Part shown: piece after piece, positions 17,575-24,899 of the stretch
Layout: the number at the start of each line of letters is the position of its first letter
Numbering within the stretch: position 1 is the stretch's first letter
Source: VRUE01 sp036379955
GTDB lineage: Bacteria; Actinomycetota; Thermoleophilia; Solirubrobacterales; 70-9
Reading direction: 5' to 3'
Assembly (NCBI GenBank): GCA_036379955.1
Contig: DASVFR010000007.1
Span: forward strand, 1 to 64,000
Length of the DNA: 64,000 nucleotides
Made by a program: the position numbers and the translations under genes
The notes under the pieces: generated by a model
Database searches by the model: none
Told to the model about the DNA's origin: nothing
The model's input: the letters and a program-made list of their open reading frames with translations, nothing else

Positions 17575-18351
17575 GTGGCTGGCGGTCACTCGCTGAACAT
17601 CGAACAGGGGCCGGGGCCTCGCTCGCCGGCCCACCCGGCTCGAATACGCGCTGGCCAGATGTTCTTCCCGCGGCAAGGCGCTCGGCGACTTCGGCTCACC
17701 GTCAAGGCCATCGACGGCGAGTGGGTGCGCGTGGCTCGAGAGGACGGATCGGAAGCGAACGTGGCGCTCGATCGTCTGCTTGCTCGCGACGAAGCGGACA
17801 GCGGACTCCACTACCGCTTCCACGGTTGGAAACGCCTGCCACGCGGATACCGCACCGAGATGATCGTCGCTTCGGTGTCCGGGGCGACGAGCCGGTGTGC
17901 CTTGGTTCTGCCCGAGTGGGATCCGGACACCGAGATCGAGGTGCCTCTATCTGCCATTCCGGCAGAGCTGCGTATAGCGGGCGCCACCGGCTCCTGCCGG
18001 GCCGATCTGACCTCGCCGAGCGCAGCCGCTCTCGACATCCATGCCTGCACCGCTTCGAAGGTCAGGGGGCTGTCGCGGGCTCAGAGTGGACCGCACCCCG
18101 ACGTCTTGGCCGAGGGACAGGAATATCGACGCCGCTCGGATCGTAGGAAGTTCCGCTTGCTGGATGTCGATCCAGCTTCACCGACGGTGCCTGCGTGGAG
18201 CGGCAGCCGGGTTGTACGCCTCGATGTCGCCCGGCTTCTTGCGCTTCGGCTCGACGGAGAGGGAGCGCACTACCTCTATCTCGGCGGCGGCATCGCGGCC
18301 ACGCGTCGCCGCCGTGCCGAAAACGGTCGTCGTTCTCGTCGAACTCGGTAG
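17575..18351 (+). CDS. Unknown protein with two internal beta-domain repeats
   Basis: About 258 residues from the GTG at 17575, which has GAGG upstream and follows the NERD gene by 6 bp. Two stretches resemble each other: residues about 27-85 (GQMFFPRQGARRLRLTVKAIDGEWVRV ... VALDRLLARDEADSGLHYRFHGW) and about 180-240 (GQEYRRRSDRRKFRLLDVDP ... VVRLDVARLLALRLDGEGAHYLYLGGG). Both look like small beta-barrel domains of the SH3/Tudor type, with a divergent middle between. No family is recognised. An accessory role for the NERD protein is suggested only by position. Confidence 0.5.
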   Translation: MAGGHSLNIEQGPGPRSPAHPARIRAGQMFFPRQGARRLRLTVKAIDGEWVRVAREDGSEANVALDRLLARDEADSGLHYRFHGWKRLPRGYRTEMIVASVSGATSRCALVLPEWDPDTEIEVPLSAIPAELRIAGATGSCRADLTSPSAAALDIHACTASKVRGLSRAQSGPHPDVLAEGQEYRRRSDRRKFRLLDVDPASPTVPAWSGSRVVRLDVARLLALRLDGEGAHYLYLGGGIAATRRRRAENGRRSRRTR

Positions 18352-18361
18352 GGGCTTGGGT

Positions 18362-19009
18362 CTATTCGACCTTCGGCACGATTTCGGAAGCCAGATTCTT
18401 GAGCGACATGCCGACCGGCCTGTCCCGTGACTCCACAACATTGAAGGAGATCAGAGTTCCGGTACTGCGGTTCCACCAGAACGCCCTCAGCTTGCGCAGG
18501 CCGCCGCTTGGCGCTTGGTAGCCCAGCGTGGATTCGTAGCCAAGGCGGGGAAGAGTGAGCGACCTTCCGTTCAGTGCGCCTTCGAGGAACTGGGCCTTGG
18601 CTCGGCTTGTCAGGCCGTCGAGCTTATTCGGGAAGTTCGCCAGCCAGGTTTCGGCGGCAGGCCCCGAGTCGGCCGCCCAGACTTCGATCCGGAAAGTGGC
18701 GACGGTCCCCGCCAGCATGCCAGCATTGCGTCGCGCAGCATTTGTCGGCTTCTGGCCACGCCAAGCGAACGCCCGACAGCGAGTGTGGACGACGCCGGCG
18801 GGGTTGCCGGGTTCCCTCAGGGTGGACTGGTGTGGGACCGAGTCGGTCAGCCCGAAGGCCTTCGCCATCTCGTGTTGGGTGACCAGACCGCAGGCATCGG
18901 GGTATGCGGCAGTCGCCGGTGTGGTCGCGAGGGCCGCCCCTCCCATCGCTGCCAGCGCCGCGGTTGTCAGGAAGCGCATGGCGGCGCTGGGCAAACGGCG
19001 TGAACTCAT
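18362..19009 (-). CDS. Secreted protein, DUF3558-like
   Basis: About 215 residues from the ATG at 19009, chosen because AGGAGACGCCG precedes it; upstream starts lack one. The N-terminus is a signal peptide (MRFLTTAALAAMGGAALATTPATA). The mature part opens DACGLVTQHEMAKAFGL, the C-x-L-(hydrophobic)-x2-E-x3-A-(hydrophobic)-G-L motif seen in actinobacterial DUF3558-type lipoproteins. A second Cys (TRCRAFAW) may form a disulfide. Its biological role is unknown. It is convergent with the unknown gene at 17575. Confidence 0.6.
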   Translation of the reverse strand: MSSRRLPSAAMRFLTTAALAAMGGAALATTPATAAYPDACGLVTQHEMAKAFGLTDSVPHQSTLREPGNPAGVVHTRCRAFAWRGQKPTNAARRNAGMLAGTVATFRIEVWAADSGPAAETWLANFPNKLDGLTSRAKAQFLEGALNGRSLTLPRLGYESTLGYQAPSGGLRKLRAFWWNRSTGTLISFNVVESRDRPVGMSLKNLASEIVPKVE

Positions 19010-19149
19010 CGGCGTCTCCTCTTTGTTGTTCCTGCCGGTCGCCTTGGATCGGCTCGACAAACACAACCCGACGGGGGTGCGTTGGTCGCGGTCTGCACCC
19101 GGTCGACCCAACGCAGATATGAGTCTAAGAAGGGCGCCGAGAAAGCCAT

Positions 19150-19230
19150 GTCCGCTAGGCGGAAAAAGGCGTCCGCTAGGCCCGGAAACACGTCCGGTAG
19201 GTGTCCGTTAGGGCGGTTTCGGTGTCCGCA
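19150..19230 (+). repeat. Phased iteron-like repeats (GTCCGYTAGG)
   Basis: Four copies of GTCCGCTAGG or near variants begin at 19150, 19171, 19192 and 19203, and a shorter GTCCGCA at 19224. The spacings are 21, 21, 11 and 21 bp, that is two, two, one and two helical turns, so all copies face the same side of the helix. GTCCGCAAAT at about 19309 and an inverted GTGTCCGCCT near 19361-19370 may be outliers. Such phasing is typical of iterons bound by a replication initiator or of regulator arrays. The cluster lies upstream of the 20-43 kb gene cluster. Confidence 0.55.
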
Positions 19231-19824
19231 ATTGCGCGGTTCTTCGCCGCCTACCGGTCATATTTTCCCCCTGTTTTCGGCTCTGGAGAGCCGAGTCGCC
19301 GAAATGTCCGCAAATCGGCGCTGCGAAGGGGAAGAGAGGTACAGGCGTGGAGGCATAGCCAGGCGGACACCTGCTTGACAGGTCGACGCGAGCCCCTACC
19401 CTTTGCATCCTCATCTCTCAAGCCATTTCACGGCAGTTCCCGCTCTCAGCGGCCCACATAGGCACTCGAACCGAGTCCAGTAGCGATCGTCAAGACCCAG
19501 CTCTCGCTGTCTCTTCTCGATTCTCCGCCGAGCTCCACGCCATCTCCGTGAAGCCCAGCAGCTAGGACCGCACCGAGCAGCAGAACCCCAAGCCTCCTCA
19601 CGATCGACGACTCCGAGCACGGCCTGACCGCGCACGGCGAAGCGACCCCTTGAGGCAGGCGCGCCGGTGATCTTCGAAACGAAGAGAAGCGCCCTGCGGC
19701 GCGAACCGACGGAGTCGCGAGTGGACGGCCCGACGGAGTGATCAAACGAAGCAGGGAGAGCCGCAGCAACGGCTCTCCCCTGGAAAGACCGGGGTCTCGG
19801 CGACCCCAGCAGAAAGGAACAACG
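19231..19824. other. Gene-free region with two-hairpin leader before the element operon
   Basis: About 590 bp with no convincing gene; a minus-strand GTG frame of about 50 codons around 19440-19600 (RRLGVLLLGAVLAAGLHG) is too weak to call. Near the right end are two hairpins: GGGAGAGCCG/CGGCTCTCCC at 19754-19779 (10 bp) and GGGGTC/GACCCC at 19791-19807. They are followed by AAAGGA and the first ATG of the cluster at 19825. The pair could be an attenuator or RNA-stability structure for the operon. Confidence 0.4.
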
Positions 19825-20052
19825 ATGCAGACGAACGCTGTCCCTGCACCGACGATAATCGATGGTGAGGCACTCACCAAATCGCATCAACTCATGGTGG
19901 GCCACCGCGAGGAAGCCCAGCGGATCCTCGATCGCGAACTGAAGGCGGGGATGCCGCCTCGCTCCGCGCTGGCGATGGCGGGCCGCGCGATCAAGGCCGC
20001 GAGCCGGGCGCACGTCATGCACCTGGCCGAGCTGCCCTACGCGACCGCCTGA
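19825..20052 (+). CDS. Small hypothetical protein, first gene of element cluster
   Basis: 75 residues, mostly helical (KSHQLMVGHREEAQRILDRELKAG, then ALAMAGRAIKAASRAHVMHLAEL). No recognised domain. AAAGGA nine bases upstream supports the start. It opens the long plus-strand cluster and sits directly downstream of the iteron-like region and leader hairpins, a typical position for a small regulatory or replication accessory protein. That role is inference only. Confidence 0.55.
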   Translation: MQTNAVPAPTIIDGEALTKSHQLMVGHREEAQRILDRELKAGMPPRSALAMAGRAIKAASRAHVMHLAELPYATA

Positions 20053-20065
20053 GGAGAGGAGCGCC

Positions 20066-20281
20066 ATGAGCAAGGAAGCAAGTCGTATTCGCCGCGCCCT
20101 CTCTCGCCTTCGCACCCCTGAGGAGCTGGCGGAGATCGTGAAGATGGCAAAGGCCGAAGTCGCGCGCGGTCTCGCCGCCCGCGACCTGCCTCGCTTCGAT
20201 CGAGGCGTCGCGATCTACGAGGCGGCCTCCGAGGCGCTCGGCGACGCCAGCGCCCGCGAGCAGCTGCCCCGCTGCGCGTAG
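20066..20281 (+). CDS. Small hypothetical helical protein
   Basis: 71 residues, charged and helical (SKEASRIRRALSRLRTPEELAEIVKMAKAEVARGLAARDLP, then FDRGVAIYEAASEALGDASAREQL). It begins 13 bp after the previous stop with GAGGAGAGGAG upstream. No family recognised. Genes of this style are common in phage and plasmid early regions. Confidence 0.55.
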   Translation: MSKEASRIRRALSRLRTPEELAEIVKMAKAEVARGLAARDLPRFDRGVAIYEAASEALGDASAREQLPRCA

Positions 20282-20310
20282 GTCGCCCGAACCCACGACA
20301 GACAAACCCC

Positions 20311-20354
20311 GGCGGGGAGGTCGGCTCGCGCCCGCGAGCAGCGACCTCTCCGCC
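20311..20354 (+). promoter_or_regulatory. Long intercistronic hairpin
   Basis: GGCGGGGAGGTCG pairs with CGACCTCTCCGCC (13 bp with one G-U). The 18-nt spacer, containing GCTCGCGCCCGCGAG, can add a second stem on top. It lies in the 110-bp gap between two small genes and is followed by a ribosome site GGAGG. It may terminate, stabilise or process the transcript; the absence of a T-run argues against an intrinsic terminator. Confidence 0.4.
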
Positions 20355-20391
20355 AAGACTCGCGCGCGATCCGCGCGAAGGAGGACTGACC

Positions 20392-20598
20392 ATGACCGAG
20401 TTCAACAACGAACCCCTCTGGGTCGGGATGGACGTCGACGCAGTGCTCGCCCGCTACGCAGAGGAAGATCGACGCCGTGCGGAGGACGAGGCGGTTGCCG
20501 CGTCCCCTCGCAGGCGTCCCTCCCGTCGACGGGATCTGGGGATCGCTCTGCCCACGCTGGGGCGGGGCGGTGTGCCGCGGATCCCACTCGCGGCCTAA
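20392..20598 (+). CDS. Small hypothetical protein
   Basis: 68 residues: acidic N-terminal half (TEFNNEPLWVGMDVDAVLARYAEEDRRRAEDE) and Arg/Pro-rich C-terminal half (RRRPSRRRDLGIALPTLGRGG). GAAGGAGGACTGACC gives a strong ribosome site. Its TAA stop overlaps the ATG of the next gene by one base. No family recognised. Confidence 0.5.
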   Translation: MTEFNNEPLWVGMDVDAVLARYAEEDRRRAEDEAVAASPRRRPSRRRDLGIALPTLGRGGVPRIPLAA

Positions 20599-20936
20599 TG
20601 AGTTCCCTCGAGGTCTCGCACTCCGCGATCTCCCGCGCGCTTGCCAAGTTGGGCGAGCGCGCGGGGGGTGTGGAGGTGGCGAGTTCCCTGCGGTGCGACT
20701 GGGAGCCCTTCGAGGCGCAGATGCGCCGGCGCATGCGCACCAGGGCGCGCGAGAACCGCACCGCTTATCTCTGCCTTGCGCGCGCGGGGGAGGAGAAGGT
20801 TCGCCTTCATTTGGAAGCAACCGGAGCCATCCCTCGCTGCGAGGGATCGGCCCGGCGGAGCCCGGGGATTGCGATCAAGGTGGGTCGCCGTCGCCGTAGG
20901 CGGAGGAGGACCGGCCATTGTGGAGGTGGGAGGTGA
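20598..20936 (+). CDS. Small hypothetical basic protein
   Basis: 112 residues, coupled by TAATG to the previous gene and by TGATG to the next. The first half (SLEVSHSAISRALAKLGERAGG) looks like a helix-turn-helix fragment. The middle is PFEAQMRRRMRTRARENRTAY, and the tail is extremely Arg-rich (VGRRRRRRRRTGHCGGG). It may bind nucleic acid, but this is inference. The tight coupling on both sides is the main reason to accept it. Confidence 0.45.
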   Translation: MSSLEVSHSAISRALAKLGERAGGVEVASSLRCDWEPFEAQMRRRMRTRARENRTAYLCLARAGEEKVRLHLEATGAIPRCEGSARRSPGIAIKVGRRRRRRRRTGHCGGGR

Positions 20937-21181
20937 TGCCGACGCTGACCCTGCGGCGCGTAGCCGCGGCGCTGCTCCTCGGTGGCTTCGCGGAGGAGAT
21001 CTACTCCTCCTTGCATTGGCTGGCCTCGGTCTGCTGGCGGCTGACCGACGTCTTGGCACTGCGCCCCTGCCTATTGGCCGGGACCGCGTTCGCCCTCGAT
21101 GCGGCCTTGATCTACCTGGCGCTGCGCGGTCTTGCGCGAGGAAAGGGGGGTGACGATGGCCGTGGCCCCGACCGCTTCTGA
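20936..21181 (+). CDS. Small membrane protein of the element
   Basis: 81 residues from the ATG at 20936, which overlaps the previous stop (TGATG) and follows GGGAGG. Two hydrophobic stretches (VAAALLLGGFAEEIYSSLHWLASVC and CLLAGTAFALDAALIYLALRGLA) predict two membrane helices. It ends with a short basic tail inside the next gene's start region. No family recognised. Confidence 0.5.
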   Translation: MPTLTLRRVAAALLLGGFAEEIYSSLHWLASVCWRLTDVLALRPCLLAGTAFALDAALIYLALRGLARGKGGDDGRGPDRF

Positions 21182-22064
21182 ACCGCGCCCACCGGTTTCC
21201 GAGCCCCTCGGAGAAGACGTTCCCTGGGGAGGGGGTGGCGCTGGCATCTCGATCGGCGTGCAGGGGGCGAGTGCAATGGCCTCACGATGCGAGAGCACAA
21301 GCGCGGTGGCGATTGGCGGAGAGCCGGCCGCCGACCTCGAGGGGATGCCCTTCGAGCATCTGCGGCGAGTCGGGGGGCCCGAGGCGCCGCTCCCGATCGC
21401 CTGGCTTCGGGTTCGCGATCGCGACCTGGTGATCTGCGATGGGGCCGGCATCGCCCTCTACACGCTGCGGATCACCGCGAGGACCGCAGGCTGGGAGCAG
21501 CGCACGATCTCCTTCCCGCCCGCGCCCGAGCTGCGCGCACTCCGCGAGCACCCAAACTGGGCTCGGCGGGCGAGGCGGCTGTGCCTCACCTCAGCGCAGG
21601 CGCGCGCCTGCCGGGTCCCGGTCGGCGTCGTCGCCGCCGAGGCCCGCGCCGCGCAGGAGCTCGGCGAGCTCTACGACGGCGAAGAGGCCGTCTACAGGCT
21701 GAGCGAAACGGCCGCCGCGCTGCTGCAGGCCTCCGGCAAGGAGGCCGCCAAGGCCGGTCGCCTCTTCATGGCCGACGTCGAGCGCGCCCGGCAGCCCAGC
21801 CACGTGCCGCTCTACCGGCTGCAGGGCGCCCTCGCCGAGGAGCTTGCCCTCGGCCGCTCGGTCGCCGCGATCTGCTCGCGCGCGCCGGGCTTCAGCGACT
21901 CCGAGGAGGAGAGCAAGGTGACGAGCCTGCTCTGCCGACGACTCGGCCTGCAGGGCACCCGTGACTGCCGCAAGCGCCTCCGCTACACCCGGGTCGCCCC
22001 CGCGGCGATCGCCGAGCTGCTCTGCCAGGTGCTCGACCTCGCCCCCGAGCAGGTGGGACTGTGA
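21156..22064 (+). CDS. Hypothetical protein upstream of primase
   Basis: About 302 residues from the ATG at 21156, which has GGGGGGTGACG upstream and overlaps the previous gene by 26 bp. The N-terminal 70 residues are Gly/Pro/Ser-rich. The rest (LPIAWLRVRDRDLVICDGAGIALYTLR onward) is a compact alpha/beta region, then helical. No motif is recognised. Its stop overlaps the primase start by 4 bp (GTGA), so it is translationally coupled to the primase and may be its partner or regulator. Confidence 0.55.
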   Translation: MAVAPTASEPRPPVSEPLGEDVPWGGGGAGISIGVQGASAMASRCESTSAVAIGGEPAADLEGMPFEHLRRVGGPEAPLPIAWLRVRDRDLVICDGAGIALYTLRITARTAGWEQRTISFPPAPELRALREHPNWARRARRLCLTSAQARACRVPVGVVAAEARAAQELGELYDGEEAVYRLSETAAALLQASGKEAAKAGRLFMADVERARQPSHVPLYRLQGALAEELALGRSVAAICSRAPGFSDSEEESKVTSLLCRRLGLQGTRDCRKRLRYTRVAPAAIAELLCQVLDLAPEQVGL

Positions 22065-23164
22065 CGGTGGCAACGGCGCCGCGACCCCGGGCTGTCGAGG
22101 CTCTCTTCCTGGGGCCGTCCCAGCCGGTCGCGATGCGCGATCGCGCCGGGCGGCGGATCGACCGGGTGCTCGGTGCCGAGGCCCACGCGGCGCTTCTCAC
22201 TGAGCTCCTGCACACCGCCCGCCCGGGCTTCGTCGAGCTGGTCGCCGCCCCGCGGTTGTCCAACGGCCGCCTTGGGCGCTTTCGGCGCTCGGACCTGGAG
22301 AACTTCGTGCGCGCCGGGCGCCGCGAGGCGTTCCTGGAGCGGGTGCGGGTGCTACGCGCCGGCGAGCGGCGCGAGGTCTTCCTCACCCCGGCGACCTTGC
22401 GGGTCCCGGTCCCCGGCAACGACTCCGTCGAGTGCGCCGCCGTCGCCTGGGTCGACATCGACGACCCCCGGCGGTTGCGAGGCCTGCGTGCCTTCGCCCA
22501 CCCCCCGCACGCGGTGGTGGCGTCGGGCTCAGGCGGCGCTCACGCCTACTGGCTCCTGGCCGAGGAGGTCTCCGGTGAGCGCTGCGAGGCGCTTAACCGG
22601 ATCCTGGCCGCGGCGCTCGGCGCCGACCCGGCCTCGACCAACCGCGGCCGGATCATGCGCCTGCCCGGCACCCTCAACCACAAGCCGGCGAGCAGGGGCC
22701 GAGCGCCGGCCTGGTGTCGGGTGGTGATGTGCGACCTGGCCAAGGCGCCCTACCGCCCCGCGGTCCTCGCCAGCGGCCTGCGCGACCCCAAGGCCCCGCG
22801 CCCGGCCCGCCGCGCCCCACGTCGCCCGCCCGCCACGGGCGAGGAGCCCTGGGCGCAGATGGAGGCGGCCGAGTACTACCGGGCGATCGTCGGCGTGGTG
22901 CCGGGCCGCGACGGCAGGGTGCGCTGCCCGAGCGCGGTCCACGTCGACGAGCATCCCTCCGCCCAGCTCTACTCGGGGGTGGGGAGGGGCTGGTATTGCT
23001 TCGCCTGCCAGGCGGGCGGCGGGGCGGTCGATCTCATCGCCGCCCTGCGGGGCTACCCGACCGGCTCGGCCCTGCGCCGCGAGCAGTTCAACGAGTGCAT
23101 CGCCGAGCTGCGGCGTATCTTCGGCGGCGCCGAGCCTCCGACGCGGAAAACGAGGCGAGCCTGA
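22061..23164 (+). CDS. Primase-polymerase (AEP-like) with C-terminal zinc finger
   Basis: About 367 residues. The central region carries hallmarks of a RepB/AEP-type primase: VDIDD at 131-135, AHAYWLL at 160-166, and RIMRLPGTLNHK at 197-208. The C-terminal 90 residues are a DnaG/CHC2-like zinc finger: C289, H294, C313, C316 in VRCPSAVH...WYCFACQAGGGAVDLIAAL. This pairing of a catalytic AEP-like domain and a DnaG-like zinc finger in one chain is typical of plasmid and phage replication proteins. It probably makes primers at the element's origin. Starts with GTG overlapping the previous stop. Confidence 0.7.
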   Translation: MTVATAPRPRAVEALFLGPSQPVAMRDRAGRRIDRVLGAEAHAALLTELLHTARPGFVELVAAPRLSNGRLGRFRRSDLENFVRAGRREAFLERVRVLRAGERREVFLTPATLRVPVPGNDSVECAAVAWVDIDDPRRLRGLRAFAHPPHAVVASGSGGAHAYWLLAEEVSGERCEALNRILAAALGADPASTNRGRIMRLPGTLNHKPASRGRAPAWCRVVMCDLAKAPYRPAVLASGLRDPKAPRPARRAPRRPPATGEEPWAQMEAAEYYRAIVGVVPGRDGRVRCPSAVHVDEHPSAQLYSGVGRGWYCFACQAGGGAVDLIAALRGYPTGSALRREQFNECIAELRRIFGGAEPPTRKTRRA

Positions 23165-23850
23165 TGGCCACCGTATCCGGCGCGAAGCCGGCGGCGACGC
23201 CCCCCGCAAAGGCCAGCGCCCGCGAGGCGAAGCGGGCCGCCGCCTTGGCTAAGGCCAACCGTCGCCGCCGGGAGATCGCCGAGCTGAAAGCCGACGTCCG
23301 CGGCGGTCGGCTCGGGCCCGCGGGCCTGCTCGCCGACCCCCGCGCCCGGGAGGTGAAGGTCCTCACCCTGCTATCGATGATCCCCCGCTTCGGGCTGCAT
23401 CTGGCGCTCGAGGTGCTGCTCGCCTGCCAGATCAACGGCGCCCGCCGCTGCGGGGAGCTCACCGCCACCGAGCGCCGCGCGCTTGGCAGGGCGATCTTGC
23501 AAGTCGGCCAGGGCATCGCGCCTCCTCCCCGAGCGATGCCCAGCCAGCCCGAGGGGGTCGATCGCGAGCTCGACCGAGTGCTGTCCGGCGCGCTTCTGCG
23601 CGCGCCATCGGTCGAGCTCGCCCCCTCGGAGTTCGCCGCTGCCCGCTCGGGCCTGGAGGCCGACCCACTGCTCCTGCGCATGGTCGACCGTCTCGTCGAC
23701 GCCGTGCGCCTCTACGCGGATCGCGACGACGGGGGCGTGCGCGCCCGGGTCGTGGCCGGGCAGTGGATCCGTTTTCGCAACTACCGCGCCAAGGTCGCCT
23801 CGGGCGAGTGCCCGCCGCCGACCCAGCGCGGGCCGACGGTGCTCGAGTGA
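23164..23850 (+). CDS. mIHF-like nucleoid protein with extension
   Basis: About 228 residues. Residues 20-90 match actinobacterial integration host factor (mIHF): an N-terminal basic helix (KRAAALAKANRRRREIAELKADVRGG), then LLADPRAREVKVLTLLSMIPRFGLHLALEVLL and a GELTATERRAL end. The IP-x-FG part corresponds to the helix-two-turns-helix DNA-binding site, though the usual GVGKxRA is altered to RFGLHLA. A C-terminal 120-residue region is unlike mIHF and unknown. The start overlaps the primase stop (TGATGG). It probably bends or compacts DNA for replication or recombination of the element. Confidence 0.6.
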   Translation: MATVSGAKPAATPPAKASAREAKRAAALAKANRRRREIAELKADVRGGRLGPAGLLADPRAREVKVLTLLSMIPRFGLHLALEVLLACQINGARRCGELTATERRALGRAILQVGQGIAPPPRAMPSQPEGVDRELDRVLSGALLRAPSVELAPSEFAAARSGLEADPLLLRMVDRLVDAVRLYADRDDGGVRARVVAGQWIRFRNYRAKVASGECPPPTQRGPTVLE

Positions 23851-23859
23851 TCGAGGCCG

Positions 23860-23906
23860 ATGACAAGGAGGGACAGATGACAGACCAAGATCAGGAGAGA
23901 TCGTGA
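23860..23906 (+). CDS. Two overlapping minicistrons (6 and 9 codons)
   Basis: ATG at 23860 opens a 6-codon frame ending TGA at 23878-23880. That stop overlaps an ATG at 23877 preceded by AAGGAGGGACAG, which opens a 9-codon frame (MTDQDQERS) ending TGA at 23904-23906 and overlapping the GTG start of the next gene at 23903. Such a chain can feed ribosomes to the downstream start by termination-reinitiation. The peptides themselves are probably not functional. The coordinates cover both. Confidence 0.4.
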
Positions 23907-24133
23907 GTAGCGCCCGGGCGAGCTTCTCGGCCCGCTTCGTGCGTTCGGTGGAGACCGAGCGCAAGCGCCTTGCCGCGCGCCTGGAGAAGGCGAAGGAGAG
24001 GGCGGAGAGGAAAAAGGGCAATCGGGCGGCGGCCGCAGCCGTTGGCGAACTCGAGACCCTGCTGGCAGGGCTTCGGCTCCTGCTCGGCAGGACAGAGGCC
24101 GCCGAACGGGAGGCGGGCCGAGCCGCTCGTTGA
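23903..24133 (+). CDS. Small coiled-coil hypothetical protein
   Basis: 76 residues, almost entirely a charged helix (FVRSVETERKRLAARLEKAKERAERKKGNRAAAAAV, then LETLLAGLRLLLGRTEAAEREAG), predicted coiled coil. GTG start overlaps the minicistron stop. No family recognised; may be a dimerising accessory subunit. Confidence 0.5.
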   Translation: MSSARASFSARFVRSVETERKRLAARLEKAKERAERKKGNRAAAAAVGELETLLAGLRLLLGRTEAAEREAGRAAR

Positions 24134-24253
24134 GTGCGGCGGCTCGCGCGCGACCTCGCCTCAACTTCATCCGCCGCCCGGCTCCCAGCCGGCGCGGCTT
24201 CATGTCGATCAAGCGACCGGCCCGTGGCGCTCCGCCGCGGGTCGGTCTACCCC

Positions 24254-24270
24254 TGCCCGCACCGCGGGCA
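24254..24270 (+). promoter_or_regulatory. Short stable hairpin abutting the ribosome site
   Basis: TGCCCGC ACC GCGGGCA forms a 7-bp stem with a 3-nt loop directly before AAGGAAGGAG, the ribosome site of the gene at 24286. A similar hairpin, GCCCGC CACG GCGGGC at 24870-24885, sits directly before AGAGAGGAG of the paralogous gene at 24900. The matching placement suggests a shared translation-control or processing element. Confidence 0.35.
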
Positions 24271-24285
24271 AGGAAGGAGAAGGTG

Positions 24286-24816
24286 ATGTACCCCAGCTAC
24301 AGACTCATCAAGCAGGTCAAGCGCAGCGCGGGAGGGCGGGTTAGCAAGGAGGGCCTCGAGCGCTCGCTGGCGATGCTCGAAGCCGAGAGCCCGACCGGGG
24401 CGCTGATGTCGACCCTGGCGGCGCCCGCGTTTCGCGAGGCGATGCTCGACGCGGCTCAGTGCCGTTCGCAGGCGGAGACGCTTGCCTGGATGACGGTCGC
24501 CGCAGCCGGCCCGTTCCGCGCCCGCCGCGCCCTCGCTCCCCGGGCTGTCCAGGTTGTTGCCCCACACGCCCTGGTCGACGCCCTGCTCGGCGGTGGCGAG
24601 TTCGCCGAGGACTGCACGGTGCTGGCCGAGGCGGCCCAGGGCGAAGAGGAGTGGGGCGCCTGGCTGCTGCTCGGCCAGCTGCGCCGGCGCGAAGCCCGCG
24701 GCTTTGCCGAGGCCCAGCCGGCTCTGCGACGCCGCCTACAGGGAGCGCGCCGTCAGTCCAAGCGGCCCACCAACTCGCAGCTGCGAGACCAGCTGTGCGC
24801 CCTGGGCCTCGTCTAG
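24286..24816 (+). CDS. Hypothetical helical protein, paralogue A
   Basis: 176 residues from the ATG at 24286, preceded by AAGGAAGGAGAAGG. Mostly helical. The stretch LAWMTVAAAGPFRARRALAPRAVQ and a terminal AWLLLGQLRRREARGFAEAQPALRRRL are shared in order and spacing with the next gene (24900), so the two are tandem paralogues. No known family and no catalytic motif visible. HEAT-like or scaffold roles are possible but unsupported. Confidence 0.5.
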   Translation: MYPSYRLIKQVKRSAGGRVSKEGLERSLAMLEAESPTGALMSTLAAPAFREAMLDAAQCRSQAETLAWMTVAAAGPFRARRALAPRAVQVVAPHALVDALLGGGEFAEDCTVLAEAAQGEEEWGAWLLLGQLRRREARGFAEAQPALRRRLQGARRQSKRPTNSQLRDQLCALGLV

Positions 24817-24899
24817 GCCAGTTCCTCCGGCGCCACCCGCTCACGCGGGCGAACCCCAAGAACAGATTCGCCCGCCACGGCGGGCAGAGAGGAGTGCGC

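Noticed and set aside
19411..20115. Minus-strand frames across the leader region
   Set aside because: They overlap the first cluster gene and the hairpins; only a weak 50-codon hydrophobic stretch looks protein-like.
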